From Bradyrhizobium australiense (GTDB taxonomy: Bacteria > Pseudomonadota > Alphaproteobacteria > Rhizobiales > Xanthobacteraceae), in the NCBI RefSeq assembly GCF_013114825.1, contig NZ_JAAVLX010000007.1:186001-250000 (forward strand): a DNA stretch of 64,000 nucleotides. Reading direction: 5' to 3'. This document shows, piece by piece, positions 7,407 through 16,886 of the stretch. A model generated the notes under the pieces. That model did no database searches. It had not been told where the DNA came from and saw only the letters and a list, made by a program, of their open reading frames with translations. Numbering within the stretch: position 1 is the stretch's first letter; every line of letters starts with the position of its first letter. The translations under genes were made by a program, and so were the position numbers.

Positions 7407-8627
7407 TTAGTTTGCCTTGCCGAACAGCAGGGGCAACTGGCGTGGCCCGCGCACGGTGCCTTCCGACCATGTGACCTTGCCGGCCGGATCGAGCCTGAAA
7501 TCCGGAATCCGCTTCAGCCATTCCTCGATCGCAACCGTCATCTCCATGCGGGCCAGGTTGGAGCCGACGCAGCGGTGAATGCCGAGACCGAATGCGGCGT
7601 GGCGATTTTCCTTGCGATCGATCACCACCCTGTCGGCATCGGGGAACATGGCGGGATCGCGGTTGGCGGCCGGGAACGACAGCAGCACCATGTTGCCGGG
7701 CTTGACCGGGCAGCCGCTGATCGTCGTCTCCTTCATCACCTCACGCGCCATCGTCACCGGCGAATACGCCCGCAGCAATTCCTCGACCGCGAGCGGCATC
7801 AATTCCGGTTCCTTGACGAGACGCTCGCGATCCGCGGGCGTCTTTGCCAGATGCCACAGCGAGGAGCCGATCGCACTCCAGGTGGTGTCGATGCCGGCGA
7901 TCAACAACAGCCGCAGCGAACCCAGCACATGTTCGTCCGCCAACGGATTTCCATCCTTGTCTTTCGCCTTCATCAACGTCGAGATCAGATCGTCGGTCGG
8001 ATGCTTCTTGCGCTGCTCGAGGTGGCCGGCAAAATAGCCGGTCATCTCCCGCACCGCCTCCATCAACGCGTTGTCGTCCTTGATGCCGAGTTCGAGGATG
8101 CCGTGAATCCATTTGATGAAGAGATCGCCATCCTTCTCGGGTATTCCCAGCATGTGCGCGATCGCGCGCACCGGGACATGCTTGGTGTAGCGCGCGGCGG
8201 CGTCGCACTTGCCGTCGACAATGAACTCGTCGATTAGCTCGTTGCAGATCGCACGTACCCGCGGCTCCAGTTTCTTCATAGCGTCGGGCGTGAACGGCGG
8301 CAGCAGCAATTGCTTTGCCGGCTTGTGCTCGGGCGGATCGGAGGTGATCGGCGGCGCCCTAGCCGTGATCTCCGGGCGAACGTCGCGCACGATCACGCGG
8401 CGGGAAGAAAAGTGCTCAGTGTCATAGGCGATTTCCTTCACCGCCTGGTAGGTGGTCGGCATGTAGCAGCCGAGGAATCGCTCGGTGTGAACGACGGGCG
8501 AAGCCGCGCGCAGCTTTTCCCAGATCGGAAACGGATTTTCCGTCCAGGTCGGATCGGTGTGGTCGAAATCGTTGATCCAGTCGGCGACTGGCGGATGTTC
8601 GGGCATGATGCTGGCGGAATCGGACAT
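7407..8627 (-). CDS. cytochrome P450
   Basis: Protein of 406 aa from ATG 8627 (MSDSAS...); an extension to 8672 is less likely. The soluble bacterial P450 layout is clear: I-helix oxygen-binding motif AGIDTT, K-helix ExxR within EELLRAYSP, a PERF-like segment, and the heme loop FGLGIHRCVG with the cysteine thiolate. There is no membrane anchor, so it is a class I enzyme that receives electrons from a ferredoxin. The 3Fe-4S ferredoxin gene 64 bases upstream on the same strand is the obvious partner; a ferredoxin reductase is not present. The substrate is unknown; the setting suggests a hydrophobic or aromatic compound. Confidence 0.95.
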   Translation of the reverse strand: MSDSASIMPEHPPVADWINDFDHTDPTWTENPFPIWEKLRAASPVVHTERFLGCYMPTTYQAVKEIAYDTEHFSSRRVIVRDVRPEITARAPPITSDPPEHKPAKQLLLPPFTPDAMKKLEPRVRAICNELIDEFIVDGKCDAAARYTKHVPVRAIAHMLGIPEKDGDLFIKWIHGILELGIKDDNALMEAVREMTGYFAGHLEQRKKHPTDDLISTLMKAKDKDGNPLADEHVLGSLRLLLIAGIDTTWSAIGSSLWHLAKTPADRERLVKEPELMPLAVEELLRAYSPVTMAREVMKETTISGCPVKPGNMVLLSFPAANRDPAMFPDADRVVIDRKENRHAAFGLGIHRCVGSNLARMEMTVAIEEWLKRIPDFRLDPAGKVTWSEGTVRGPRQLPLLFGKAN

Positions 8628-8691
8628 CGGAGCAAATCCTCTGCTGGTTCGTTCAGATCCTAAATGGGCCAAATCGGTTTCGAAAACCGGG

Positions 8692-8901
8692 CTATTCCTC
8701 CGTCACCTCGATCGCGATTTCGGGACAGTTGCTCTGGGCGAGCCAGGCCTTGTCTTCCAGACCCGCAGGCACGGAGCCGTCGCCGACTTCGTGCGCGTTG
8801 CCGAATTCGTCGAGGTCGAACAGTTCCGGTGCAAGTGATTTGCAGCGCGCGTGGCCTTGACACTTGTCCTGGTCGACGCGGATCTTCAGCTTTCCGGCCA
8901 T
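8692..8901 (-). CDS. 3Fe-4S ferredoxin, P450 redox partner
   Basis: Protein of 69 aa. Cysteines C14, C20 and C59 (in DKCQGHARC and NCPE) with His17 at the second position of the usual CxxCxxC give a [3Fe-4S] cluster, the form typical of ferredoxins encoded beside bacterial P450s. It is acidic and soluble. It lies immediately upstream of the P450 gene on the same strand and is divergent from the TetR regulator, so the regulator probably controls both. Confidence 0.93.
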   Translation of the reverse strand: MAGKLKIRVDQDKCQGHARCKSLAPELFDLDEFGNAHEVGDGSVPAGLEDKAWLAQSNCPEIAIEVTEE

Positions 8902-8987
8902 CGCAGCGTTTCCCTCTTTGTGGCGCGCATTGTCTCGCGCTGCCCTTCCGTCGGCGCAGCGGCACAGACCCGCCGGAGCACCGCGAA

Positions 8988-9002
8988 GTTATATGATATT
9001 AC
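8988..9002. promoter_or_regulatory. imperfect palindrome, candidate TetR operator
   Basis: GTTATATGATATTAC reads the same on the other strand at 12 of 15 positions. It lies in the 153-base divergent region between the ferredoxin-P450 operon and the TetR gene, an AT-rich island in GC-rich DNA. TetR-family proteins usually bind such near-palindromes in their own divergent promoter. No binding data are implied. Confidence 0.35.
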
Positions 9003-9054
9003 ATTCGCGCCGCCGTTGTGCTGTCAAGTCAAAAGTTATAGAGCATAATGTTCA

Positions 9055-9693
9055 ATGCTGCCTCGACCCGCACGTAAAGCGCTGAATGCCTATCACCACG
9101 GGGATCTCCGCGATGCCCTGGTTCAGGCCGCGTTACACGAAGTCGAGCTCGGCGGCCCCGAAGCGATCAGCATCAGCGCGCTTGCCAAGAAACTGGGCGT
9201 CTCGCAGCCGGCGCCCTACAAGCATTTTGCCGATCGCGAGACGCTGCTGACGGCCGTCACGGCCCAAGCATTCCGCCAGTTCAGCGCCATGATGCGAGCG
9301 GCAATTGAAAAGCCGTCGAAGCAATCGAAGCTGTCGCGCTTCGCGCAGCTCACGCTTGATTTCGGCCTGCGCCGCAACGGCATCTACCGCCTGATGTTCG
9401 CGTCGCGAACCATGGCATGCGCGCCGAAAGGCAGCGAGCTGCACAGCGCGGCCATGGAGACCTTCGAACTCCTGGTGGAGGCGCTGGAGGCGCCCGCCGT
9501 GGGACTGTTGCGCGAGCGGAGCGCCCTGAAGATCTGGGCGTCGCTGCACGGCGTTGTGATGCTCGCCGAACAGGGATTGCTCACCGGCCAGGCTGCCCAT
9601 GTCAGCCGGGAAGAACTGGTCGAGGACATTGTGGAGGAAACCAAACTCGCGCTGTCCGTTGCAATCGAGAAGGCCGGCAAGGCTGGTTCATGA
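9055..9693 (+). CDS. TetR/AcrR family transcriptional regulator
   Basis: Protein of 212 aa. The N-terminal DNA-binding domain (residues ~10-60) has a helix-turn-helix at ISALAKKLGVSQPAPYKHFADRE, the TetR signature with the usual YxHFxxxxxL. The C-terminal half resembles the WHG-type effector domain (KIWASLHGVVML). It is divergent from the ferredoxin/P450 pair and its stop overlaps the nhaA start by four bases (ATGA). It could regulate both directions; the ligand is unknown. Confidence 0.9.
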   Translation: MLPRPARKALNAYHHGDLRDALVQAALHEVELGGPEAISISALAKKLGVSQPAPYKHFADRETLLTAVTAQAFRQFSAMMRAAIEKPSKQSKLSRFAQLTLDFGLRRNGIYRLMFASRTMACAPKGSELHSAAMETFELLVEALEAPAVGLLRERSALKIWASLHGVVMLAEQGLLTGQAAHVSREELVEDIVEETKLALSVAIEKAGKAGS

Positions 9694-10880
9694 TGGCCAA
9701 GGCTCCGACAGCCGCGCCTCACATTGCCGACAACACCGACCTTTATGGCGGCATCGCGCTCGGCGTCGCTGCGGCCGCGGCCCTCATCATCGCAAACTCG
9801 CCGCTCGGGCCTGAGTACCACGCGCTGTTGCATACGACCGGCGAGGTACGGATCGGCTCGATCGGGCTGAGCAAGACGCTCGAACACTGGATCAACGACG
9901 GTTTGATGGCGGTGTTCTTTCTGCTGGTAGGCCTCGAGATCAAGCGCGAGGCGATCGAGGGCGCGCTGGCGAGCCCGAGGAAGGCGGCATTGCCCGTGAT
10001 CGCCGCGTTCGGCGGCTTTATCACGCCGGCGGCGATTTTCTCCGCGGTGAACTGGGGCGATGCCGAGGCGCTGCGCGGCTGGGCCATACCGGCCGCCACC
10101 GACATTGCTTTTGCGCTCGGTGTCTGCGCCATGCTGGGACGCAGGGTGCCGACTTCACTGAAGACCTTTCTGTTGGCGCTCGCGATCATCGACGATCTGA
10201 TGGCCATCATCGTCATCGCGATTTTCTATACCGCCGATCTTTCGGTTTTGGCGCTGGCGCTCGGCGGACTCGGCGTCGCCGCGCTGGTGGTCCTCAATCT
10301 GCTCGATGTGCGAAGGCCGGCATTCTATCTGATCGCCGGCCTGTTCACTTGGGTCTGCGTTCTCAAATCTGGCGTGCATGCGACGCTCGCCGGCGTCGCC
10401 GTCGGCTTCGCGATGCCGCTGACCCGGCATGACGGCCACAGCCTGCTCGAGAATACCGAGCACGCGCTCAAGTCGTGGGTCAATTTCGCCATCGTGCCGA
10501 TCTTTGCCTTCGCCAATGCAGGCGTCTCGCTTCACGGACTGACCTTGGAAAAGCTGGCGGAGCCGATACCGCTCGGTATCATTGCGGGGCTTTTCCTCGG
10601 CAAGCAGATCGGCGTTTTCGGCGCTTCCCTGGTTGCCGTCAGGCTTGGCCTCGCTGCGATGCCGGACGGGGCCACGATGCCGAAACTCTATGCCATGGCC
10701 ATCCTGACCGGCATCGGCTTCACTATGAGCCTCTTCATCGGAACACTCGCCTTCGACGACGAAATCGTCCTCGCGCAGGTCCGCGTCGGCGTTCTCTCGG
10801 CGTCTCTGTTGTCCGGCATCGTAGCGGCCATAATGTTCTCGTTCATCGGGAAATCGAAAGAAACTTCCGTCTCACGATGA
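9690..10880 (+). CDS. nhaA: Na+/H+ antiporter NhaA
   Basis: Protein of 396 aa from ATG 9690, which overlaps the TetR stop; the longer in-frame opening upstream reads through the TetR gene in another frame and is not used. NhaA exchanges two protons for one sodium across the inner membrane. About twelve hydrophobic helices are seen. The key elements are WINDGLMAVFFLLVGLEIKRE, AATDIAFALG (Asp133-equivalent) and LALAIIDDLMAI (Asp163/Asp164 equivalents, the ion-binding pair). Length matches the family (~390). The coupling to a TetR gene is unusual for nhaA and suggests control by the adjacent regulator. Confidence 0.95.
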   Translation: MMAKAPTAAPHIADNTDLYGGIALGVAAAAALIIANSPLGPEYHALLHTTGEVRIGSIGLSKTLEHWINDGLMAVFFLLVGLEIKREAIEGALASPRKAALPVIAAFGGFITPAAIFSAVNWGDAEALRGWAIPAATDIAFALGVCAMLGRRVPTSLKTFLLALAIIDDLMAIIVIAIFYTADLSVLALALGGLGVAALVVLNLLDVRRPAFYLIAGLFTWVCVLKSGVHATLAGVAVGFAMPLTRHDGHSLLENTEHALKSWVNFAIVPIFAFANAGVSLHGLTLEKLAEPIPLGIIAGLFLGKQIGVFGASLVAVRLGLAAMPDGATMPKLYAMAILTGIGFTMSLFIGTLAFDDEIVLAQVRVGVLSASLLSGIVAAIMFSFIGKSKETSVSR

Positions 10881-10909
10881 CAGTGAGGCTACGACGTGCA
10901 GGCCGGTTT

Positions 10910-13567
10910 TCATGCCGGATGCGGGTCGGGTACGGCCGCGCCACGCAGTAGCTTGCTGATCTCGGGCTTGCAGGCACCGCAATTCGTGCCCGCCTTCAGG
11001 CGCCGGCCGACGTCGTCGACACTGGCCGCGCCTTTAAGGATTTCGGCTGATATCTGATGTTGTCCGACGCCGAAGCACGAGCAGACGATCGGCCCGACAT
11101 CCTGGCCGGCATCCAGCGGCTGCCCCGTCAGCAGCGACATCCGCGCATTCGATGACAATTCCTGTTCCGCGAACAGGCCGGACAGCCACGACCGCGAAAC
11201 CAGCCTGTGATCGGGTGCGATGAACACGCAACCTTCGAGCCGGCCCTCGCGAACGGCCGCGTAGCGGAAGCGGCCGGCCTTCGGATCGCGATAGGCGATC
11301 CATTCGATGTCGTGTCCAACGCGGAGCAGCGCCCGTGCCCAATCGCGCCAGCTCGGCGGCCGCTCGTCACCGGCGAGCTCCATCCGCCAGCACGTCCCTG
11401 AAAGCCCGCCGACCCAGTAGCCCGCGGCCGGGCGCTCGATCTCACGCCGGCTGAGGATGAAAGCGTGCCATTTCGGCAGATACGCTGCTGCCTTTACCGG
11501 CGTGTGCTTGGACTCAGGCTGCCCGGAGATCGGATCGGTCGCTGGATTGACCAGCGCATTGACCCGGCCGTCGCTGGCATATTCGCCATTCCAGTGCATC
11601 GGCACGAACACGCAGCCGCGCCGCTGCTCGGCGGTGACGACAACACGCGCCACCATCTCGCCCCAGGGGCTGGTCAGCCGCGCCAGCCCGCCATTCTCCA
11701 CGCCGGCCGCGCGTGCATCGTCGGGATGGAATTCCGCACAGGGCTCGAAGATATGCGCGAGCAGCCGCGGCGATTTCCCGGTGCGCGTCATGGTGTGCCA
11801 TTGATCGCGGACCCGCCCGGTATTGAGCACCAGCGGATAATCGCGGCTGGTCGCGTTGACGGCTGCACGCGGCGTCACCGGCACGAAGCGGGCCTTGCGA
11901 TCGGCTGTGAAGAATTCGCCGGTCTCGAACATCCGCGGCGTGCCGGTCGGATATTCCCGCGTCACAGGCCACTGGATCGGGGTGAGCGCATCGTAAGCGC
12001 GGTCGTCGAGCGTGTTCAGGGCGGACAGATCGAAATCGCGCGTTCCGTTATTCTCGAAACTCGAAAGCCCGGCGTGCTCACGGAAGATCGCCGCAGCGTT
12101 CGGATAGTCGAATCCCGAAAAGCCCATGCGCCGGGCGATATCGCAGACGGTCTGCCAATCGGCCCGTGCGGCGCCGGGTGCCGGCAGGAACGATCGCTGC
12201 CGGGAAATACGGCGCTCGGAGTTGGTGACGGTGCCGTCCTTTTCGCCCCAGGTGAGCGCCGGCAGCAATACGTGGGCATGACGCGTGGTGTCGGTATGCC
12301 GCATGCAATCGGACACGACGACGAGCTCGCATGCCTCGAGCGCGCGGCGCACGCGATCGGCATCCGGCAGGCTGACCAGCGGATTGGTCGAGATGATCCA
12401 GACCGCTTTGATGCGCCGGTCGGCGATCGCATCGAACATGTCGACGGCCTTGAGGCCCTGCTTCTCCGCGATCACAGGCGATTGCCAGAAGCGTTGAACG
12501 GTGTCGCGGTGCCGCGGGTTCTCGATCTCCATATGGGCGGCAAGCTGGTTGGCCAGCCCACCGACTTCCCGGCCGCCCATGGCGTTCGGTTGTCCGGTCA
12601 GCGAGAACGGCCCCATGCCGGGCCGCCCGATGCGGCCGGTCAACAAATGACAGTTGATGATCGAATTGACCTTGTCGACACCGCTGCTCGACTGGTTGAC
12701 GCCCTGCGAATAGAGCGTGACGACCCGCTCGGTTTTGGCAAACCAGTCGAAGAACAATGCCACGGCGCCCTCAGACAGCCCGCAGATGTCGGCCGTCTGT
12801 GCGACCGTCTGGCCGGCGACCTGCCGCAGCGCGGCTTCGGCGCCGGCGGTATATCCCTCCACGAACGCGCCGTCGGTGGCGTTGCGCGATGCGAGATGGG
12901 CAAGCAACCCGTTGAACAGCACCGAATCGCTGCCCGAGCGAAGCGGCAGGTGCAGATCAGCGCCGTCGCACGTCGCTGTGCGCCGCGGATCGATCACGAC
13001 GATGCGGCACGCGGGGTTGCTGGCCTTGGCGGCCACCATGCGCTGGTAAAGGATCGGATGGCACCAGGCGGCATTGGAGCCGACAAGGACCAAGAGATCG
13101 GCGGTTTCGAGATCCTCGTAGCAACCTGGGACGGTATCGCTGCCGAACGCGCGCTTGTGGCCCGCCACGCTCGACGCCATGCACAGCCGCGAATTGGTGT
13201 CGATGTTGGCGGTCCCGATGAAGCCCTTGGCGAGCTTGTTGATGACGTAATAGTCCTCGGTGAGAATCTGGCCGGAGACATAAAACGCAACCGAGTCCGG
13301 TCCATGCTCGCGGATGGTTCTGCCAAACCCGTCCGCGACATGATCGACCGCCGCATCCCAGCTCGTTTCCTGCCCGTTGACCACAGGCGCGAGCAGCCGT
13401 CCCTCGAGGCCGATGGTCTCGGCGAGCGCCGATCCTTTCGCGCAAAGCCGCCCGAAATTGGCCGGATGAAGCGGATCGCCCCGGACGGAGACGGCGCCCG
13501 CGGGATTCCTGTCAGCGAGGACGCCGCAGCCGACGCCGCAATACGGACAGGTTGTCTTCACTGGCAC
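10910..13567 (-). CDS. nasA: assimilatory nitrate reductase catalytic subunit
   Basis: Protein of 885 aa. It reduces nitrate to nitrite in the cytoplasm. An N-terminal [4Fe-4S] motif CPYCGVGCGV followed by GRLCAKG leads into the molybdopterin-guanine-dinucleotide oxidoreductase core (DTNSRLCMASSV, GSNAAWCHP, YSQGVNQSSSGVDK). A molydopterin-binding C-terminal domain follows (LNTGRVRDQWHTMTRTGKS). The last ~60 residues add a BFD-like [2Fe-2S] domain (IVCSCFGVG...TNCGACKPE), as in the NasA/NasC type that takes electrons directly. It lies 12 bases downstream of nirD in a nirB-nirD-nasA operon. Confidence 0.95.
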   Translation of the reverse strand: MPVKTTCPYCGVGCGVLADRNPAGAVSVRGDPLHPANFGRLCAKGSALAETIGLEGRLLAPVVNGQETSWDAAVDHVADGFGRTIREHGPDSVAFYVSGQILTEDYYVINKLAKGFIGTANIDTNSRLCMASSVAGHKRAFGSDTVPGCYEDLETADLLVLVGSNAAWCHPILYQRMVAAKASNPACRIVVIDPRRTATCDGADLHLPLRSGSDSVLFNGLLAHLASRNATDGAFVEGYTAGAEAALRQVAGQTVAQTADICGLSEGAVALFFDWFAKTERVVTLYSQGVNQSSSGVDKVNSIINCHLLTGRIGRPGMGPFSLTGQPNAMGGREVGGLANQLAAHMEIENPRHRDTVQRFWQSPVIAEKQGLKAVDMFDAIADRRIKAVWIISTNPLVSLPDADRVRRALEACELVVVSDCMRHTDTTRHAHVLLPALTWGEKDGTVTNSERRISRQRSFLPAPGAARADWQTVCDIARRMGFSGFDYPNAAAIFREHAGLSSFENNGTRDFDLSALNTLDDRAYDALTPIQWPVTREYPTGTPRMFETGEFFTADRKARFVPVTPRAAVNATSRDYPLVLNTGRVRDQWHTMTRTGKSPRLLAHIFEPCAEFHPDDARAAGVENGGLARLTSPWGEMVARVVVTAEQRRGCVFVPMHWNGEYASDGRVNALVNPATDPISGQPESKHTPVKAAAYLPKWHAFILSRREIERPAAGYWVGGLSGTCWRMELAGDERPPSWRDWARALLRVGHDIEWIAYRDPKAGRFRYAAVREGRLEGCVFIAPDHRLVSRSWLSGLFAEQELSSNARMSLLTGQPLDAGQDVGPIVCSCFGVGQHQISAEILKGAASVDDVGRRLKAGTNCGACKPEISKLLRGAAVPDPHPA

Positions 13568-13579
13568 GGGCGATCACCC

Positions 13580-13915
13580 TCACTCGGCGGGCACAACTTC
13601 TGGCGTTTGGACGCCAAGCCAGACCATGCCGTTCTCCACCTTGGTCGGATGCGCGCGTGTGCATCCCTCATCGGGAGCGACCGCCATGCCGCTCCTGAGC
13701 TCGATGACGAAATTGTGCAGCGGACAGGTCACCCGCTTGTTGTGGACGATGCCTTGCGACAGCGGTCCGCCCTTGTGCGGGCAGCGATCGTCGAGCGCGA
13801 ACACCTCGTCCTCGCTGGTCCGGAATACCGCAACGTCGCCGGAGGCCGTCCGCACCACACGCGAGCCGAGAACGGGGATATCGTTCAACGCCCCAATTTC
13901 GATCCATTTGGTCAT
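13580..13915 (-). CDS. nirD: nitrite reductase small subunit, Rieske type
   Basis: Protein of 111 aa. The Rieske [2Fe-2S] ligands are complete: C45-x-H47 in RCPHKGGPL and C64-x2-H67 in TCPLHNF. It partners the large siroheme subunit NirB in NAD(P)H-dependent reduction of nitrite to ammonium. Its start overlaps the nirB stop by four bases, so the two are probably made in a fixed ratio by coupling. Some enterobacterial NirD proteins lack the cluster ligands; this one keeps all four. Confidence 0.94.
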   Translation of the reverse strand: MTKWIEIGALNDIPVLGSRVVRTASGDVAVFRTSEDEVFALDDRCPHKGGPLSQGIVHNKRVTCPLHNFVIELRSGMAVAPDEGCTRAHPTKVENGMVWLGVQTPEVVPAE

Positions 13916-16371
13916 GCGAGTTCCAGCTCCGCCAGCGGGGTGAATTCGTTACGGTCGACGCCGCGCTGAGCCCGCGCCGCCCACGGATCGCTCTGCGAGA
14001 ATTGCTGCGAATAGGTGAAGCGGCTGAACAGCGTCTTGCGGTTGGCGACATCGTCAACCACCTGATTGCGGATCGCATCGAGACCAACCCGATCGCACCA
14101 CTTGTACATGCGCTCCAGATACCAGCCCTGTTCGCGATAGAGCTGCGTTAGCGCGGCAATGATTTCGAGCGTCTCCTCCTCCGTCGCTGCCTTGGCCAGG
14201 AATTCGGTTCCCTTGATGTGAAGACCGGCGGCGCCCGCGAAATGGATCTCGTAGCCGGAATCGACGCAGACGACGCCGACATCCTTGCATGTCGCTTCCG
14301 CGCAGTTGCGCGGGCAACCGGACACCGCAAGCTTCACCTTGGCCGGCGTCCATGAGCCCCACATGAACTTTTCGAGCTTGATGCCGAGGCCGGTCGAGTC
14401 CTGCGTACCGAAACGGCACCATTCCGAACCCACACAGGTCTTCACCGTGCGCAATCCCTTGGCATAGGCATGGCCCGACACCATCCCCGCATCATTGAGA
14501 TCGGCCCAGACCGCGGGCAGATCCTCCTTCTTCACGCCGAGAAGATCGATGCGCTGTCCGCCGGTCACCTTGACGGTCGGAATATTGAATTTATCCGCGA
14601 CGTCGGCGATGGCGCGCAATTCATCCGGCGTCGTGACCCCGCCCCACATCCGCGGCACGACCGAATACGTTCCGTCCTTCTGGATATTGGCGTGAACGCG
14701 CTCGTTGATGAAGCGCGATTGCTGATCGTCGCGATACTCGCCGGGCCAGGTCGCGAGCAGATAATAGTTCAGGGCGGGCCGGCAGGAATGGCATCCGTTC
14801 GGCGTCTTCCAGTCCATGAACTTCATGACATCCGGAATGGTCTTCAATCCATTCTCGACGATGACGCGGCGCGCGTCGTCATGGCTGTGATCGGTGCAGG
14901 CGCACATCGGCTTGACTTTCGGCGCGGCCGAATAATCGCCACCGAGCGTGAAGGCGAGAACCTGCTCGACCAGCCCGGTGCACGAGCCACACGACGACGA
15001 TGCCTTGGTGTGGGCACGCACGTCATCGATCGTGAAGAGTTTCTTTTCGCTGATCGCCTTGACGATCGTCCCCTTGCAGACGCCGTTGCATCCGCAGATT
15101 TCGGCATCATCGCTCATGGCGGCGACCGAGTTCTTGCCGCTATGGCCGCCGTCGCCGAGATTGGCGGCGCCGAACACCAGCCGCTCGCGCATCTGCGAAA
15201 CGTCGGTGCCGTCGCGCAGATGCTGGAAGTACCACGGGCCGTCGATGGTATCGCCATAGAGCACGGCGCCGACGATCTTCTTGTCGCGCAGAATTATCCG
15301 CTTGTAGACGCCGCGGGAGGCGTCCTGCATCACGATCTCTTCCTTGTCCGCGCCCGGCGCGAAATCGCCGGCGGAGAACAGGTCGATCCCGGTCACCTTC
15401 AGTTTGGTCGAAACGACCGACCCGTCATAGGTGGCAAAACCCTTCATGGCGAGATGGTTGGCGCATACCTTGGCCTGGTCGAACAAGGGAGCCACGAGCC
15501 CGTAGGTCTGGCGCCGGTGCTGCACGCATTCGCCGACGGCGTAGATTCGCCCGTCGTAGGTCTGCATGGTGTCGGAGACCACGATGCCGCGCTCGCAATA
15601 GAGGCCTGCCTTGCGCGCCAATTCGACATTTGGGCGGATGCCGACCGCCATCACGACCAGATCCGCAGGGATCACCTCGCCGTCGGCGAAGCGGACGCCG
15701 GTCACGCGATCCTCGCCGAGAATAGCCTCCGTTTGCGCGGGCATCTTGAACACCATACCGCGCTCTTCCAGCGACTTGCGCAGCAATCCGCCCGCGACCT
15801 GATCGAGCTGACGCTCCATCAAAGTGTCGAGCAGATGCACGACGGTGACGTTCATGCCACGCTTCATCAAGCCGTTGGCAGCCTCGAGGCCGAGCAGACC
15901 GCCGCCGATCACGACGGCGTTCTTGTAGCTCGTCGACGCCTGCACCATGTGCTCGACGTCCTGAATATCGCGAAAGCCGATGACACCCGGAAGGTCCTTA
16001 CCCGGAAGCGGCAACATGATCGGGTTCGAGCCGGTGGCGATCAGCAGGCGATCGTAGGGTACCCGCGCGCCTTCTCTCGTCACGACTTCGCAGGTGCGCC
16101 GATCGATCATCTCGATCATTTCGCCCTTGCGCAGCGTGATCCCGTTATCGTCGTACCACTGCTCCGTGTTGAGCATGATGTCGTCGACAGTCTTCTCGCC
16201 GGCAAGCACGGGCGACAGCAGAATTCGGTTGTAGTTGCCGTATGGCTCGGAGCCGAAGACGGTGATGTCATAGAGATCGGGCGCACGGTCCAGCAGCAAC
16301 TCCACCGTGCGGACGCCGGCCATGCCGTTACCGATCACCACCAACTTTGGCTTGTTTACTTTATTGAGCAT
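13912..16371 (-). CDS. nirB: nitrite reductase [NAD(P)H] large subunit
   Basis: Protein of 819 aa. In order: an N-terminal FAD/NAD(P)-binding domain (VVIGNGMAGVRTVE; GGGLLGLEAANGL), a BFD-like [2Fe-2S] region (EICGCNGVCKGT...SSSCGSCTGLVEQ), then the ferredoxin-like half and the siroheme/4Fe-4S domain with TCVGSEWC and SGCPRNCAEATC supplying the four cysteines. It reduces nitrite to ammonium in six-electron steps in the cytoplasm. It is the first gene of the operon nirB-nirD-nasA, divergent from narK; the 652-base region between them holds the control sites. Confidence 0.95.
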   Translation of the reverse strand: MLNKVNKPKLVVIGNGMAGVRTVELLLDRAPDLYDITVFGSEPYGNYNRILLSPVLAGEKTVDDIMLNTEQWYDDNGITLRKGEMIEMIDRRTCEVVTREGARVPYDRLLIATGSNPIMLPLPGKDLPGVIGFRDIQDVEHMVQASTSYKNAVVIGGGLLGLEAANGLMKRGMNVTVVHLLDTLMERQLDQVAGGLLRKSLEERGMVFKMPAQTEAILGEDRVTGVRFADGEVIPADLVVMAVGIRPNVELARKAGLYCERGIVVSDTMQTYDGRIYAVGECVQHRRQTYGLVAPLFDQAKVCANHLAMKGFATYDGSVVSTKLKVTGIDLFSAGDFAPGADKEEIVMQDASRGVYKRIILRDKKIVGAVLYGDTIDGPWYFQHLRDGTDVSQMRERLVFGAANLGDGGHSGKNSVAAMSDDAEICGCNGVCKGTIVKAISEKKLFTIDDVRAHTKASSSCGSCTGLVEQVLAFTLGGDYSAAPKVKPMCACTDHSHDDARRVIVENGLKTIPDVMKFMDWKTPNGCHSCRPALNYYLLATWPGEYRDDQQSRFINERVHANIQKDGTYSVVPRMWGGVTTPDELRAIADVADKFNIPTVKVTGGQRIDLLGVKKEDLPAVWADLNDAGMVSGHAYAKGLRTVKTCVGSEWCRFGTQDSTGLGIKLEKFMWGSWTPAKVKLAVSGCPRNCAEATCKDVGVVCVDSGYEIHFAGAAGLHIKGTEFLAKAATEEETLEIIAALTQLYREQGWYLERMYKWCDRVGLDAIRNQVVDDVANRKTLFSRFTYSQQFSQSDPWAARAQRGVDRNEFTPLAELELA

Positions 16372-16512
16372 GCTCTGCCTTCTGATCCAGGTTCCGATGG
16401 CTCCGCTTGGCGACGCAACTCTGCATCGTCGATCGGCGAGAATTAGCTATGATTGAGAAGTGCCCATCGGCGGGCAGAGTGTCGTCGACTATGACGATCG
16501 AGATCTCTCGTA

Positions 16513-16528
16513 TTCAAGAGACGTGCCA
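16513..16528 (-). promoter_or_regulatory. candidate sigma-54 promoter for nirB-nirD-nasA
   Basis: On the minus strand the bases read TGGCACGTCTCTTGAA: a perfect -24 half (TGGCAC), the right spacing, and a -12 half of TTGAA where TTGCA is expected. Transcription would start near base 16502, leaving a ~130-base leader before nirB. The imperfect -12 lowers confidence, but the partner promoter on the other strand is ideal. Confidence 0.4.
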
Positions 16529-16591
16529 ACGCCGGGCCCGTAATTTTTCGGGCGCAGCGTACGGCTTCAGCCGATAAATCGTGAACTGGTT

Positions 16592-16607
16592 GCACCTTCG
16601 CGTGCAT
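16592..16607. promoter_or_regulatory. inverted repeat resembling an NtrC-type site
   Basis: TGCAC-N6-GTGCA lies between the two candidate sigma-54 promoters, about 65 bases upstream of the minus one and 280 upstream of the plus one. NtrC sites are usually TGCAC-N7-GTGCA, so the spacing is one base short. A second palindrome, TTGTGCACAA, is at 16642-16651. Sigma-54 promoters need an enhancer-bound activator, and these are the best candidates in the region. Confidence 0.4.
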
Positions 16608-16886
16608 AGGTGCCCAAAAAATCATCTATTGGGGCTATCCATTGTGCACAACCCGAGTGCTTCGCCGTGGCCCAGCGGCAATGTGCTCGCGGAAATGGCA
16701 CGGCACGGGCAAGCGGATTTTCAGGGACGCTTTTCCGTTAATGCTTCGCACAGCATAATAAAACACCACACTGCACGTTCGAGCGGCTGCTTTTGCCAGC
16801 AAACGGAGCAGCGACCGTATTCGCGGCAGTTTCGCCGCGCCTGGCAAGGTACTGCAAATACACGCAAAGTAACGCGCTTATTTGTC

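Noticed and set aside
11465..13969. 834-codon open frame on plus opposite nasA and nirD
   Set aside because: High GC gives long antisense frames; the opposite strand has complete motif-rich proteins and this frame has none.
14470..16446. 658-codon open frame on plus opposite nirB
   Set aside because: Same antisense effect; composition is His/Asp/Arg-rich and without any domain.
16843..16857. TGGCAAGGTACTGCA as a second sigma-54 promoter
   Set aside because: The distance between GG and GC is nine, not ten bases.
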